Below are positions 16,392 to 25,484 of a stretch of 64,000 nucleotides of DNA, piece by piece. The position numbers were made by a program, and so were the translations under genes. The notes beneath the pieces are model-generated. The model had not been told where the DNA came from. It saw only the letters and a list, made by a program, of their open reading frames with translations, and made no database searches. The first letter of the stretch is position 1, and every line of letters starts with the position of its first letter. This stretch comes from CBDCBA01 sp965214125 (GTDB lineage Bacteria > Planctomycetota > Phycisphaerae > Tepidisphaerales > Tepidisphaeraceae): positions 124,001 to 188,000 of the forward strand of contig CBDCBA010000032.1 of assembly GCA_965214125.1 (NCBI GenBank). Direction: 5' to 3'.

Positions 16392-17289
16392 GTGGCGAAA
16401 CCTTACGAGCCTCCTTCTCCTCGCGGCGCTCCTGCCGCTGGCCGGCTGCGCGGGCGAGGCCTTCGAGACGCGCCCCTGGCCCGACGGGCCGCCGGGCGGG
16501 CAGGTGCTGGCGACCGAGCATTACGACCTGCACACGAGCATCGCCGACGCCGGGCTCAACGCGCACCTGGCCGACACGCTCGAGCGCACGCGCGGCCTGT
16601 ACGCTAAAATCGCCACTGCGCCGGGTGTGGAGTCGGCGTCGGGCACCGTGCCCGAGCGGTTGACGGCGTACGTCTTCGGCTTCCGCGAGCAGTGGGCGGA
16701 CCACACGCGGGAGACCACTGGCCCCGCCGCGGCGATCTACCTGCAAATCGGGCGCGGCGGGTACGCCCACGGCGACACGTTCGCCACCTTCTACCACGGC
16801 GGCCCGCAGACGCTGGCCGTCTGCCGACACGAGGGGTGGCACCAGTACGTCGCGACCACGTTCGAGCGCCGGCCCCCGCCGTTCCTGGAGGAGGGCGTGG
16901 CCACGCTCTTCGAGGCGGGGTTCCAGGAGGGGGATCTCGGCCAGCCGCGGATGAGCTACACGCGGCTCAACCGGCTGCGCGAGGCCGTGCGCCGGCAGCG
17001 GGCGTGGCCGCTCGAAAAGCTGTTGACGATGCACGCCGGCAACGTCGTCGGCACGAACGGCCGGCAGATCGAAACCTTTTACGCCCAGGCGTGGGCACTG
17101 GCGCGGTTCCTGGTCGAGAGCGACCGCCACCGCCCCGGCCTGCGCCGGCTGCTCGCGGGCTACGCGAACGGCACCGCCACCGGCAACCCACGCCAAATGC
17201 TCGAAACGTACCTCGGCCTGCCCTTCAGCGACCTGGAGGCCCAGTACGAGGCCTACGTCCGCGACCTCACCCGAACGCCCGGCCGATGA
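16390..17289 (+). CDS. Predicted metallopeptidase lipoprotein (HExxH, DUF1570-like)
   Basis: A lipoprotein signal (MWRNLTSLLLLAALLPLAGC) is followed by a gluzincin-like domain: CRHEGWHQYV supplies HExxH near residue 150 and PPFLEEGVATLFEAG the downstream glutamate helix. This arrangement is common in planctomycete DUF1570-type proteins. The C-terminal helices (FYAQAWALARFLVE) also fit. It would sit outside the cytoplasmic membrane. Its stop overlaps the acylphosphatase start (ATGA at 17286). Confidence 0.78.
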   Translation: MWRNLTSLLLLAALLPLAGCAGEAFETRPWPDGPPGGQVLATEHYDLHTSIADAGLNAHLADTLERTRGLYAKIATAPGVESASGTVPERLTAYVFGFREQWADHTRETTGPAAAIYLQIGRGGYAHGDTFATFYHGGPQTLAVCRHEGWHQYVATTFERRPPPFLEEGVATLFEAGFQEGDLGQPRMSYTRLNRLREAVRRQRAWPLEKLLTMHAGNVVGTNGRQIETFYAQAWALARFLVESDRHRPGLRRLLAGYANGTATGNPRQMLETYLGLPFSDLEAQYEAYVRDLTRTPGR

Positions 17290-17552
17290 TCCACGTGCGC
17301 GTCCTTTATTCCGGCGACGTGCAGGGCGTTGGCTTCCGCGCCCGCGCCCGGCGCATTGCCGGCGGGCACGCGGTGGCGGGCTTCGTGAAGAACCTGCCGG
17401 ATGGCCGCGTCGAACTCGCGGCCGAGGGGGAGCGCGATGCGGTCCGCGCTTTCCTTGATGACGTTGCCGACGAGCTTGGCGGGCACGTTCGCGAGGCGAC
17501 GCAAACCGAGCGTTCGCCGCAAGGGTTGGCCGATTTTCGGATCGAGCGATGA
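17286..17552 (+). CDS. acyP: Acylphosphatase
   Basis: The 88 residues cover the full family length. GDVQGVGFRARARR contains the phosphate loop and catalytic arginine, and GFVKNLPDGRVEL the catalytic asparagine. It cleaves carboxyl-phosphate bonds in small acyl phosphates. It is overlapped by four bases at both ends (ATGA at 17286 and 17549), so three genes are translationally coupled: peptidase, acylphosphatase, glycosyltransferase. Confidence 0.9.
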   Translation: MIHVRVLYSGDVQGVGFRARARRIAGGHAVAGFVKNLPDGRVELAAEGERDAVRAFLDDVADELGGHVREATQTERSPQGLADFRIER

Positions 17553-19231
17553 CCCGGCGTTGGCGCGACATCGCGTTGATCGCGGGCGTATTGCTGACGG
17601 CGTTGCTGTTCAACGAGCGCTTGCCGATCACCGATCGCGACGAGGCTCGCTACGCCGTCACCAGCCGCGAGATGCTCGCGACGGGCGACTGGATCGTCCC
17701 GCGACTCCTGGGCGAGTTGCGCACGGCCAAGCCGGCGGGCGTCTACTGGTTGCAGGCGGCGAGCCTGGCGGTCTTTGGCGAGTCGGCGTGGGCGATTCGG
17801 TTGCCGGGGGCGATCGGCGTCACGGGGTCGGCGGTCGTGTTGCGGTTCGGATTGGCTCGCGTCGTCGGTCGCCGCCGGGCGTGGTGGGCGGCGCTGGTGA
17901 CGACGACGACGGTGCTCGGCATCGGCGTGGCGAAGGTCGGCGTGGTCGACGGGCCCCTCCTTCTCTGCGCGAGCGTCGCCTTCGTTGCTGTGCTTCGCTT
18001 GCTTTCGTCCCTCGACGTCGGAGCGGACGCTCCGGGTTCGGGTCGGGGTGATGCTCGGATCTCGATCGGAATCAGAACCCGGAGCGTCCGCTCCGACGTC
18101 GGGTGGTGGGTGGTGTGGGGCGCGGTGGGCGCGTCGATCTTGTTGAAGGGGCCGGTGCTCGTCGCAACGACGGTTCTGGGGCTGGGCGTCTTCCTGATGA
18201 GCGAGCCGCGGCTCTTGCGGCCGACGTTGCGGCGCCTCAAGCCGACGCGAGGCCTTGGCGTCGCGTTGCTCGTGGCGTTGCCGTGGGCGGCCGCGATCAC
18301 GCTGCGCGAGCCGACGTTCCTGCCGACGGCGCTGGGCCACGACGTGCTGGGGCGGGCGACGCGCGGCCTTGAGAGTCACGGCCAGCCGCCGGGGTTTCAC
18401 CTGCTGCTCTTGCCCGTCACGTTCTTCCCGTGGAGCGTGCTTCTGCCGGGCGCGCTCTTGGCCGCGTGGCCGAGGCGGCGGATCGTGTGGGTGCGTTGGT
18501 GTTTGTTCGCGACGCTCGGCGGGTGGCTGGTGCTGGAGGCGAACGCGACGAAGTTACCGCATTACCCGCTGATCCTGTTCCCGCCACTGGCGTTGCTGGT
18601 GGCGGACTGGATCGTGCGGGCATCAGCCGGGCGGTGCTCGAAGGACGTGCGCCGCCTGCCGCTCGCGGGCGGGATCGTGCTGGTCGTGGCGATCGGGTTC
18701 GCGACGGCGGGCGTCGTGCTGGCGGAGGCGACGCCGTGGATCTTTTTGGTCGTCGCAGTCGCCTGGGGCGCGGTCGCCCTGCTGCTGTCGGTGCCGCGGA
18801 GCGCGCGCGGGTTCGCCCTCCCGACGGCGATCGGCTTCGTGGCGACGGTGTTGGCGGCGTACGGCGGGTGGGCGAGCCGGTTGCCCCTGCTGCACACGTC
18901 GCCGCGCGTGGCGGAGCTTCTGCACGAGGCCGGTGCCGAGGGGACGGTCGCGATGATCGAGTACAAGGAGCCATCGCTCGCGTGGTACGCGGGGCGGCAC
19001 GGCATTGCGGTGCGCGAGGCGACGCCGGCGGCACTGGACGATGCGGCGACCGACTGGGCGATCATCACGCGAGAGGCCTGGCGGGTCGCGAGCAGGCCGG
19101 GCGGGTGGGAGATGGTCGCGGCGACGCGGGCCACGCTGTACAACGATGGGGGCCGCGCCGGCGAAGTCGCGGTGCTTCGGCGTCGGGCCGGGCCGGAGTT
19201 GTTGGTTGGCGCTGCGGAGGACGCGGGATGA
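17549..19231 (+). CDS. ArnT/PMT-type (GT-C) membrane glycosyltransferase carrying an in-frame palindrome
   Basis: The 560-residue polytopic protein has the GT-C first-loop motif ITDRDEARYAVTSREM near residue 30 and TAKPAGVYWLQA, as in ArnT-like enzymes that move a sugar from a polyprenyl phosphate to an extracytoplasmic target. A polyprenyl synthase is encoded nearby (20483). About 29 codons around residues 156-184 (VGADAPGSGRGDARISIG and following) come from a palindromic repeat (18014-18100). It lies in a loop between membrane helices and keeps the frame. The acceptor is unknown. Confidence 0.8.
   Translation: MTRRWRDIALIAGVLLTALLFNERLPITDRDEARYAVTSREMLATGDWIVPRLLGELRTAKPAGVYWLQAASLAVFGESAWAIRLPGAIGVTGSAVVLRFGLARVVGRRRAWWAALVTTTTVLGIGVAKVGVVDGPLLLCASVAFVAVLRLLSSLDVGADAPGSGRGDARISIGIRTRSVRSDVGWWVVWGAVGASILLKGPVLVATTVLGLGVFLMSEPRLLRPTLRRLKPTRGLGVALLVALPWAAAITLREPTFLPTALGHDVLGRATRGLESHGQPPGFHLLLLPVTFFPWSVLLPGALLAAWPRRRIVWVRWCLFATLGGWLVLEANATKLPHYPLILFPPLALLVADWIVRASAGRCSKDVRRLPLAGGIVLVVAIGFATAGVVLAEATPWIFLVVAVAWGAVALLLSVPRSARGFALPTAIGFVATVLAAYGGWASRLPLLHTSPRVAELLHEAGAEGTVAMIEYKEPSLAWYAGRHGIAVREATPAALDDAATDWAIITREAWRVASRPGGWEMVAATRATLYNDGGRAGEVAVLRRRAGPELLVGAAEDAG
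18014..18100. repeat. 87-bp palindromic element inside the GT-C gene
   Basis: Perfect 26-bp inverted arms (18014-18039 and 18075-18100) flank a 35-base centre. Each arm has a nested palindrome (GGAGCGGACGCTCC). Total length is exactly 29 codons. The relative at 47070-47187 lies in a spacer and shares about 23 of 26 arm bases. Confidence 0.9.
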
Positions 19232-19340
19232 CCAAATGCGATTCAAGGTGCTATCCTGCCCGGACCTGCGCGGCGGCCCCCGGGTGTCGCGAAGGGGCTG
19301 ACTCTCCGCAAACCACCCCCACCTTTCGGAAGGACTTCTC

Positions 19341-19508
19341 ATGTTTTGGCTTCAGATGCTCGGCCTGCTCATCATGCTCGCCGGCTTGCTTGCGTTCATG
19401 GCTGGCCAGCGCGACGCGATGGGCTTGAACGAAGCCAAGGGTCGCACGTACATGATTGCCCTGCTGGTGGTCGGCGGCATCCTCGTGGCGCTGTCGTTCA
19501 TCCTGTAA
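19341..19508 (+). CDS. Small two-helix membrane protein
   Basis: 55 residues: a first hydrophobic helix (LQMLGLLIMLAGLLAFMAG), a polar turn (QRDAMGLNEAKGRT) and a second helix (IALLVVGGILVALSFIL). GGAAGGA precedes ATG 19341 at good spacing, which supports a real gene. No family is recognised. It lies between the GT-C gene and another small membrane protein on the same strand. Confidence 0.6.
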   Translation: MFWLQMLGLLIMLAGLLAFMAGQRDAMGLNEAKGRTYMIALLVVGGILVALSFIL

Positions 19509-19635
19509 CGCGGCCGACCTGCGGCGGCCTGTCCGCAACGCGGCCCGGCGTTTGCTTTCAGCCTTGCGTGAACCGCCCGCCAATCGTGGCGGGGTGGTTC
19601 ATCCACATTCATTCGCTAACTGAAAGACCCTCACT

Positions 19636-19806
19636 ATGGGTAGCCTCATCTGGATCGGTGTCGTCCTCCTCATCATCTCAATTGTCCTTTACGCGCTGGG
19701 CGCCAAGGGCGTCGCGGGCATGACGGCCGGCGTCGGCAAGCTGCTGTTAATCATCGGCATTGTCATCTTTGTGATCCTGCTGATCATCGGACTGCTCAAC
19801 GGTTAG
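19636..19806 (+). CDS. Small DUF1328-like membrane protein
   Basis: 56 residues, two helices. LYALGAKGVAGMTAGVGKLL followed by a hydrophobic end resembles DUF1328 (YtjA), whose core is a helix, a G-G-x-A-G turn and a second helix. The role of the family is unknown; some members respond to stress. ATG 19636 has only a weak upstream purine stretch. Confidence 0.6.
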   Translation: MGSLIWIGVVLLIISIVLYALGAKGVAGMTAGVGKLLLIIGIVIFVILLIIGLLNG

Positions 19807-19854
19807 GCGGCGTGGCCGCCTGCCCGGCAGACGCGATTCTGCTAGAACAGGGCC

Positions 19855-20361
19855 ATGCCCGACCAGCCTGACGACCGCCCGGCTGACTCGTCGGCCGATC
19901 CAGTCCCCAAGAAGAAACGACGCAAGGTCGTCCGCGAGCGGTCGGCCGGCGTCGTTCTGTTTCGTGAGCCGGGCGACGGCCGCCCCCGCGAGTTCCTCCT
20001 GCTCGACTACGGCCGCCACTGGGATTACGCCAAGGGCCATCTCGAGTCCGGCGAAACCGACGAGCAGGCCGCCCTGCGCGAGCTGCGCGAGGAGACGGGC
20101 ATCCGCGACGTCGCCCTTGTTTCGGGCTTCAGCCGCGAGATCATCTATCACTTTCAAAGCAGCCGGAAGGGCCTGGTTCGCAAGGAGGTCATCTTTTTCA
20201 CGGCCCGGCTGCCCGATGATCCGCCGCAGGAGGTGGCGCTGAGTCACGAGCACGTGGGGCACGCGTGGCTGCCGCTGGCGGAGTCGCTGGAGCGGCTGAC
20301 GTTCGCCAACGCCCGCGCCGTGCTGACGGCGGCCGCGGCCTACCTAGAGTCGGCGGCGTAA
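19855..20361 (+). CDS. Nudix hydrolase, Ap4A hydrolase-like
   Basis: The 168-residue protein carries a complete Nudix box from GHLESGET to REETGI at residues 61-83, with the REXXEE metal-binding core. The preceding WDYAKGHLE and the following YHFQSSRKGLVRKEVIFFTA fit bis(5'-nucleosyl)-tetraphosphate hydrolases. A Lys/Arg-rich N-terminal tail (KKKRRKVVRER) is unusual. It would act in the cytoplasm on nucleoside diphosphate derivatives. Confidence 0.85.
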   Translation: MPDQPDDRPADSSADPVPKKKRRKVVRERSAGVVLFREPGDGRPREFLLLDYGRHWDYAKGHLESGETDEQAALRELREETGIRDVALVSGFSREIIYHFQSSRKGLVRKEVIFFTARLPDDPPQEVALSHEHVGHAWLPLAESLERLTFANARAVLTAAAAYLESAA

Positions 20362-20482
20362 CCGCTTTGTCGCAGTTGCCGTGATATTGCGACAACGCGT
20401 CGCCCCACGACTTTTGAATGATGGGTGGCCCGGCGCGGCTAGAACCGTCGTTCGACCTTCGGCCCTCCCCGCACTCGCCGCC

Positions 20483-21628
20483 GTGAACCTCCTCGACGAC
20501 GCCCAACAACGCCGCCTCGAAGGCCACCTCAGCCGGCGGCTGAGCGAACTGCTGGTCGACACCCGCCGCGACCTCGATGAACTCGACGCCCTTCAGATCG
20601 ATGGCGAACGCGGCTCGCTCGGAGCGATCGCCCGCGCCGTGCAAAGCTTTGTCGAAAGCGGCGGCAAGCGCCTGCGGCCGCAACTGTGCCTCTGGACCTG
20701 CCATGCCTGCGGTGGCGACGCGGCGGCGACCGTCGCCCTCGACGCCGCTTGCGGCTGGGAATTGTTCCACGCCTTCCTGCTCGTCCACGACGACATCATC
20801 GACGCCGCCGACACCCGCCGCGATCGGCCAAGCCTGCACCGCGAGCTGGCCGGGCTCGACGGCGACTCGCAGGTGTTCGGGGCGAATCTGGGCATTGTGG
20901 CGGGCGACCTGCTCTTCGCCGCCGCCATGCGATTGTGGCACGGCGTGGACGACGCCGGCGACCTGACGCTGGCCACGTACCGCCGGCTGCTGAGCGTCTT
21001 CAGCCGCGTCGCCCTGGAGACGGGCATCGGGCAGGCGGCCGACATCACCCAGGCGCACGCACCGCTGGCGGACATCGCCGAGACCCGCGTGCTCGCCGGC
21101 TACCACGCCAAGACGGCCGCGTACACCTTCGAGGGGCCGATGCTGACGGGCGCGATTCTCGCCGGCGCGGATGACCCGTTGCTGTCGCGCCTGCGGGCCT
21201 TCTCCACCTCGCTCGGGCGGGCGTACCAGGTGCAGAACGATTTGATCGACCTCGCCGCCCCCGCCACGATCGGTGGAGACTTGGCGCAACAGAAACGCAC
21301 GCTCACGCTCGTGCGCGCGCGGCACCTGTGCCCGCCGGACCAGCGCGAGCGGTTCGACGCCGACTGCCGCGCCGCGGGCGACGACACGGGCCACGCCGCC
21401 GCCAGCGCTCGCCTCGCCGCGGCCGAGCGGCTGCGGCAACGTTTGTTCGACCTCGGCGCCGTCGACGCGACCGACCGGCTCGTGCGCGACCTGCTCGGCG
21501 CCGCCCGCGCCGCCGCCACCGCGAGCGACGTGCCTTCGCGCCTCGCCACCGGCCTCGCGGGCCTGCTCGACACGCTCGAAGCCGGCTACTTCCGCTCGCC
21601 CGGCGCAGCGATTGCGGCGCGTCCGTAA
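20483..21628 (+). CDS. Polyprenyl (isoprenyl) diphosphate synthase
   Basis: About 381 residues. GGKRLRPQLC binds diphosphate, HDDIIDAADTRRDRP is the first aspartate-rich motif, and QNDLIDLAAPATIGGD the second, in which the first Asp is Asn. It condenses isopentenyl diphosphate onto an allylic primer for quinone or carrier-lipid chains. GTG 20483 is the likely start, as homologous sequence begins there; the frame is open to 20381. The C-terminus extends about 90 residues beyond the second motif. Confidence 0.82.
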   Translation: MNLLDDAQQRRLEGHLSRRLSELLVDTRRDLDELDALQIDGERGSLGAIARAVQSFVESGGKRLRPQLCLWTCHACGGDAAATVALDAACGWELFHAFLLVHDDIIDAADTRRDRPSLHRELAGLDGDSQVFGANLGIVAGDLLFAAAMRLWHGVDDAGDLTLATYRRLLSVFSRVALETGIGQAADITQAHAPLADIAETRVLAGYHAKTAAYTFEGPMLTGAILAGADDPLLSRLRAFSTSLGRAYQVQNDLIDLAAPATIGGDLAQQKRTLTLVRARHLCPPDQRERFDADCRAAGDDTGHAAASARLAAAERLRQRLFDLGAVDATDRLVRDLLGAARAAATASDVPSRLATGLAGLLDTLEAGYFRSPGAAIAARP

Positions 21629-21699
21629 TCGCCCCCACCACCCCCACCACCACCCCCGCCGCCCGCTACGTCTGGCCCGCCGACGCCGCCCCCGTTGGC

Positions 21700-24309
21700 G
21701 TGCGGGTCGATGTCGTGTTGTTCCGCCGCCGCTTCACGCTTGATGTTGTGCCGCGCGAGGCGACGCTGCACCTGTTCGCCGCAACCCGATATCGCCTCTA
21801 TGTCAACGGCCGCATCGTCGCGCACGGGCCTGCGCGGTTCGTGCCGGGCCGCGAGCAGTTCGATTCGATCGACCTCGCCCCGCACCTGGCCGTCGGCGAG
21901 AACACGATCGTCGCGGAGGTGCGCTTCGTCGACGCGAACAACTTCCAGTCGATGCCCGGCGACCGCGGCCGATTCATCGCGTGGGGCCGTGCCGGCGATG
22001 CGGTGGACCTGGCCACGCCCGGCGACTGGACCGCCGGCCGCTGCGACGCGCTACGGCAGGACGCGCCCGCCTTCAGCTTCGCGATCGGCCCGGCGGAGGT
22101 GCTCGACGTGGCCCGGCATCAGGCGTGCCTCGCGGGCAAACTGCACGAGGAAACACCGGCCGCGCTGGACGTGCCGCCGACGCTGGCGCCGCGGGCCGTG
22201 CCGATGTCGAGCGGCGAGAGAATCACGCCGCAAGCGGTGTTCGCTTCTCCGCTGGAGCAGATCGGCCCGCGCATCGGGTGCGTGAGCGTGGACGCCGATC
22301 ATGATCCGACGCACACCTTCGCCTACGTGACGTTCCTGCACACCCCGGTTGCCGGGCCGGCGGAATTGCTGCTGCATTGGGGGCCGCACTGGCTCAACGG
22401 CGTGGAGATCGACGGCGAGGACGATCCCGTGCGCGGCAACTGCCGGTCGGTTGCCGTCACGCTGCGCCGGGGCTGGAACCTGCTGTGCGGCCGGCCGGGG
22501 CAGAACCGGCCGAATACGCCCCTGTTGATCCAGGCCCCAATTGGCACGGAGCTTCGCTCGACGCCGCACCTCGCCGACGCGCCCGCCCTGCGCGTGCTGC
22601 CGCCGAGCGCGAACGCCCGCTGGACCCACGCCCCTCCGGCCGACGCGAACGACCTGAACCTCGCCGACCCGGCGTGGCGGCTGATCGCCCCGTCGGCGTC
22701 GCCGCCCTGCCCGGCGCGGCTGGTCGCGTGGGATCGGCCCGACGCCGCGCGGCGCACGGAGGCCCCGACGTTGCCAGTCGACGTTCCCGCCGGCGAATGG
22801 ATGGCGCTGTTCGACGTCGGCACCGAGTTCCTCGGCCACATCGAGATCACGCTCGACGCGCCCGCGGGAACGATCGTCGACGTGGCGTACGACGAGCGGC
22901 TGCGCGACGACGGCTGCCTCGGGCTCTTCGCAACCAACCCGCTCGTGGAGACCGCCGATCGTTTTATCTGGCCCGGCGGGCACGCGACGATCAGCACGTT
23001 CGAGCCGCGCGGCGGGCGGTTCGTGCAGATCGTCGTGCGCACGCAACAGCCCTCGACGCTGCACGCCCTCGCCGTTCGCGACGCCCGTTGCCTGCCGGTA
23101 TACGACGGGGCGTTCTCGTGCGACGACGCCACGCTCGCGTGGGCGTGGGATCGCGGCCTTCGCACGCTGCGGGCCAGCGCCGAGGACGTCTACTGCGACT
23201 CGCCCTGGCGCGAACGCGGCACGTACCTCGGCGACAGCTACGTGCAGTCGCTCGTCCACATCGTCGTCTCACCGGATCGATCGATGCCGCGTCAGTCGCT
23301 GCGCCTCTTCGCCGACGGGCGGCGCGGCGACGGGCAACTGCCGGGCGTTGTGCCCGCGTGGCTGCGCAAACCGCACGGCGATTTCTCCCTGATCTTCGCC
23401 ATCTGGTTGCGCGACTGGTGGGCCCGCACCGGCGACCGCGGGACGGTTGCCCACTGCCTGCCCGCCGCGGAGGGCGTGCTGACGAGCCCGACCTGGCGTG
23501 GCGATCCGCTGTGGGAGGCGACGGAAGACAACCGCCTGTTCATCGACTGGGGCGTCGACAAGGGCGCCCGGCTCGGGCGCGAGAACGCGGTGCTGAACGC
23601 CTTTCGCACGCGGGCGCTCGACTGCGTCGCCGAACTTCGCCGGGCGCTGGGCGAGGACGACGGCGCCGCATTCGATGAAGAGGCCGCGACGGTCCGGGCA
23701 GCGTTTCAAGCGCGGCTGTGGCGTGGCGACCGCTTCGCGATGTCCGGCGAGAGCGACGCCCCCTGCCTGCACGCGAACCTGCTCGCGCTGGCGTTCGACC
23801 TCGCCACAGGCGAGCAGGCCAGGCCGCTGTTGACGCACTGCCTCGACCGCCTTGCAACCAACGCCGCCAAGGCTGCTCGCGGGGTGGCGCACGACGACTT
23901 CGCCGAACTCTACTTCCTGAAATACGCCCTCGACGGCCTCGTGCGCGTCGGCCGCTTCGACGTGGCCGAGCGCGTGATCGCCGAGCACTACGGCCTGATG
24001 CGGCACGCCGATGCTGACTGTCTGTGGGAGTGCCTGCACCGCGGCGTGCGAAACCTGGGGAGCCTGTGCCACTCCTGGTCGGCGGCGGCAACCGAGTACC
24101 TCGGCCGCCACGTGCTGGGCGTCCGCGAGGCGACGCCGGGCGACCCGAACCGGCTGCTGGTCGCCCCGAACGTGTCGACGATTCACGCGGCGTCGGGCAC
24201 GGTCGCCCACCCGCTGGGCCCGATCCGCGTGCGCTGGACACGCAACCCCGGCGGCGCTTTCACCGTCGACGCAGCCGGACCCGCTGGTGTGGACCTCGCG
24301 TCCGTGTAG
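21700..24309 (+). CDS. GH78 (alpha-L-rhamnosidase)-like glycoside hydrolase
   Basis: About 870 residues. An N-terminal beta-sandwich (LHLFAATRYRLYVNGRIV) is followed by the rhamnosidase concanavalin-like domain (EFLGHIEITLDAPAGTIVDVAYDE, FEPRGGRFVQIVV) and an (alpha/alpha)6 barrel with YCDSPWRERGTYLGDSYVQS, where the acidic catalytic residues of GH78 lie. The C-terminal LCHSWSAAATEYL also matches. GTG 21700 is a usable start, but homologous sequence seems to begin near 21631, directly behind the polyprenyl synthase stop, where no ATG, GTG or TTG is found. No signal peptide is visible. Confidence 0.78.
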   Translation: MRVDVVLFRRRFTLDVVPREATLHLFAATRYRLYVNGRIVAHGPARFVPGREQFDSIDLAPHLAVGENTIVAEVRFVDANNFQSMPGDRGRFIAWGRAGDAVDLATPGDWTAGRCDALRQDAPAFSFAIGPAEVLDVARHQACLAGKLHEETPAALDVPPTLAPRAVPMSSGERITPQAVFASPLEQIGPRIGCVSVDADHDPTHTFAYVTFLHTPVAGPAELLLHWGPHWLNGVEIDGEDDPVRGNCRSVAVTLRRGWNLLCGRPGQNRPNTPLLIQAPIGTELRSTPHLADAPALRVLPPSANARWTHAPPADANDLNLADPAWRLIAPSASPPCPARLVAWDRPDAARRTEAPTLPVDVPAGEWMALFDVGTEFLGHIEITLDAPAGTIVDVAYDERLRDDGCLGLFATNPLVETADRFIWPGGHATISTFEPRGGRFVQIVVRTQQPSTLHALAVRDARCLPVYDGAFSCDDATLAWAWDRGLRTLRASAEDVYCDSPWRERGTYLGDSYVQSLVHIVVSPDRSMPRQSLRLFADGRRGDGQLPGVVPAWLRKPHGDFSLIFAIWLRDWWARTGDRGTVAHCLPAAEGVLTSPTWRGDPLWEATEDNRLFIDWGVDKGARLGRENAVLNAFRTRALDCVAELRRALGEDDGAAFDEEAATVRAAFQARLWRGDRFAMSGESDAPCLHANLLALAFDLATGEQARPLLTHCLDRLATNAAKAARGVAHDDFAELYFLKYALDGLVRVGRFDVAERVIAEHYGLMRHADADCLWECLHRGVRNLGSLCHSWSAAATEYLGRHVLGVREATPGDPNRLLVAPNVSTIHAASGTVAHPLGPIRVRWTRNPGGAFTVDAAGPAGVDLASV

Positions 24310-24353
24310 TCCGTGTAGCCCACCCTCCGGATCTGACCAATCAGCAAAAAGAA

Positions 24354-24382
24354 CGCGACCCGGAGCAAAGCTCCGGATCGCG
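24354..24382 (+). terminator. Strong hairpin downstream of the GH78 gene
   Basis: CGCGACCCGGAGC and GCTCCGGATCGCG pair with one mismatch around a 3-base loop, 45 bases after the stop. There is no T-run. The rest of the 325-base gap to the tRNA holds only the tRNA promoter. Confidence 0.5.
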
Positions 24383-24572
24383 TCGGGGGGTGGTGGGGAC
24401 CGTTGGGCCGGTCTTGCCGGCCGATTGCTCAAATGATAGCACGCGGTGCCCGCGACGTCCAAGGCGACTCGGATTTTGTTGCCACAAAACCTGTTGCAAC
24501 GGACTTCACGGCCTCCTGCGTGGCATTGTTCAACTCGACTAAACGCTCTGGCCGCGGGCGCGGGCTGGGGGG

Positions 24573-24600
24573 TTGACAACGGCCGCTCCCTTTCTATCGT
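24573..24600 (+). promoter_or_regulatory. Predicted sigma-70-type promoter of tRNA-Lys
   Basis: TTGACA at 24573-24578 and TATCGT at 24595-24600 with a 16-base spacer, about 33 bases before the tRNA. Confidence 0.5.
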
Positions 24601-24633
24601 TCCCGACCCGCCCGAAACCCGGTCGGGCGTGTG

Positions 24634-24706
<73 letters not shown>

Positions 24707-24836
24707 TTTTTCGCTCAGCCGTCCTGGCCCGCTGGCCGATACAGTGGGCAGACGGCACAACACGAACCCCCACCCGCCCCCGGGGCGGCCTGTTTTGCAG
24801 GTCGTCCCGGTCTTCGTTTGTGCCTCACCACCACCC

Positions 24837-25376
24837 TCACGACCATGCCGTCCACAGGCTGACAACCAGCATCGCCACGCCGATGATGCTCTTGAGCACA
24901 ATGCCCCACAGGCGGCCCTTGAACGCGCCCCAGCCGACTCGCGACAAACGGCCGTAGAACGCGACGCGCTCCTCCACGTCGGCGGGCGCTTTGCTCGCCT
25001 CCAGCAATGCCGCCCCAACAAAGCTGCCGACGCAGGCGCCCAGAATCGCGTTCAGGATCGGCACCACGGGCACGAGGATCGCCCCCAGGATGCCGCCGAT
25101 CACCCCGCCGACGACCGCGCCGATCGTGCTGCGCAGGCTCCCGCCGGCCGTCTTGCTGCCGGCGGCACCGGCGAGGAACTCGACACCCTCCGCCAGCAAC
25201 GCCAGGGCGAGCATCGCCAGCGAGCTCGGCCAGCCGGCGAGGGAATCGTCCTGGTCCGCCCACGCATAGCCGGCGTGGGCGGCGACCATCAGCCACAGCC
25301 CCGGCAGCCCGATGATGTTCAGCCCCAGCCCCGCCAGAAGCACGCCGGCGAGGGTGAGGTAGAGGAGCCAGTCCAT
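24837..25376 (-). CDS. DUF456 family membrane protein
   Basis: The 179-residue protein has three or four hydrophobic segments. LAGLGLNIIGLPGLWLMV at the N-terminus and the glycine-rich SKTAGGSLRSTIGAVVGG...PILNAILGACVGSFVGA match DUF456, a small integral membrane family of unknown role. ATG 25376 is the only sensible start. The C-terminus ends in another hydrophobic helix. Confidence 0.82.
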   Translation of the reverse strand: MDWLLYLTLAGVLLAGLGLNIIGLPGLWLMVAAHAGYAWADQDDSLAGWPSSLAMLALALLAEGVEFLAGAAGSKTAGGSLRSTIGAVVGGVIGGILGAILVPVVPILNAILGACVGSFVGAALLEASKAPADVEERVAFYGRLSRVGWGAFKGRLWGIVLKSIIGVAMLVVSLWTAWS

Positions 25377-25382
25377 GGGCGG

Positions 25383-25484
25383 AAAGGATGAAGGATCAAG
25401 GCAGAAGGATGAACCTGAATCAGAACGGCGAGATCAACCCGCTCCGGCTCGGGTTCATCCTTCATCCTTCCGCCTTCATCCTTT
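25383..25484. repeat. AAGGATGAAGG-family inverted repeat
   Basis: A left arm of AAGGATGAAGG-type copies (from 25383) is answered by an inverted right arm of TTCATCCTTCATCC type ending at 25484, with about 40 bases between. The same unit is found at 5393. It separates the DUF456 and bactofilin-like genes and touches the latter's stop codon. Confidence 0.65.

Noticed and set aside
24310..24633. Riboswitch or further RNA gene before tRNA-Lys
   Set aside because: Only a GC hairpin and a promoter-like pair are visible; no conserved RNA motif could be recognised.
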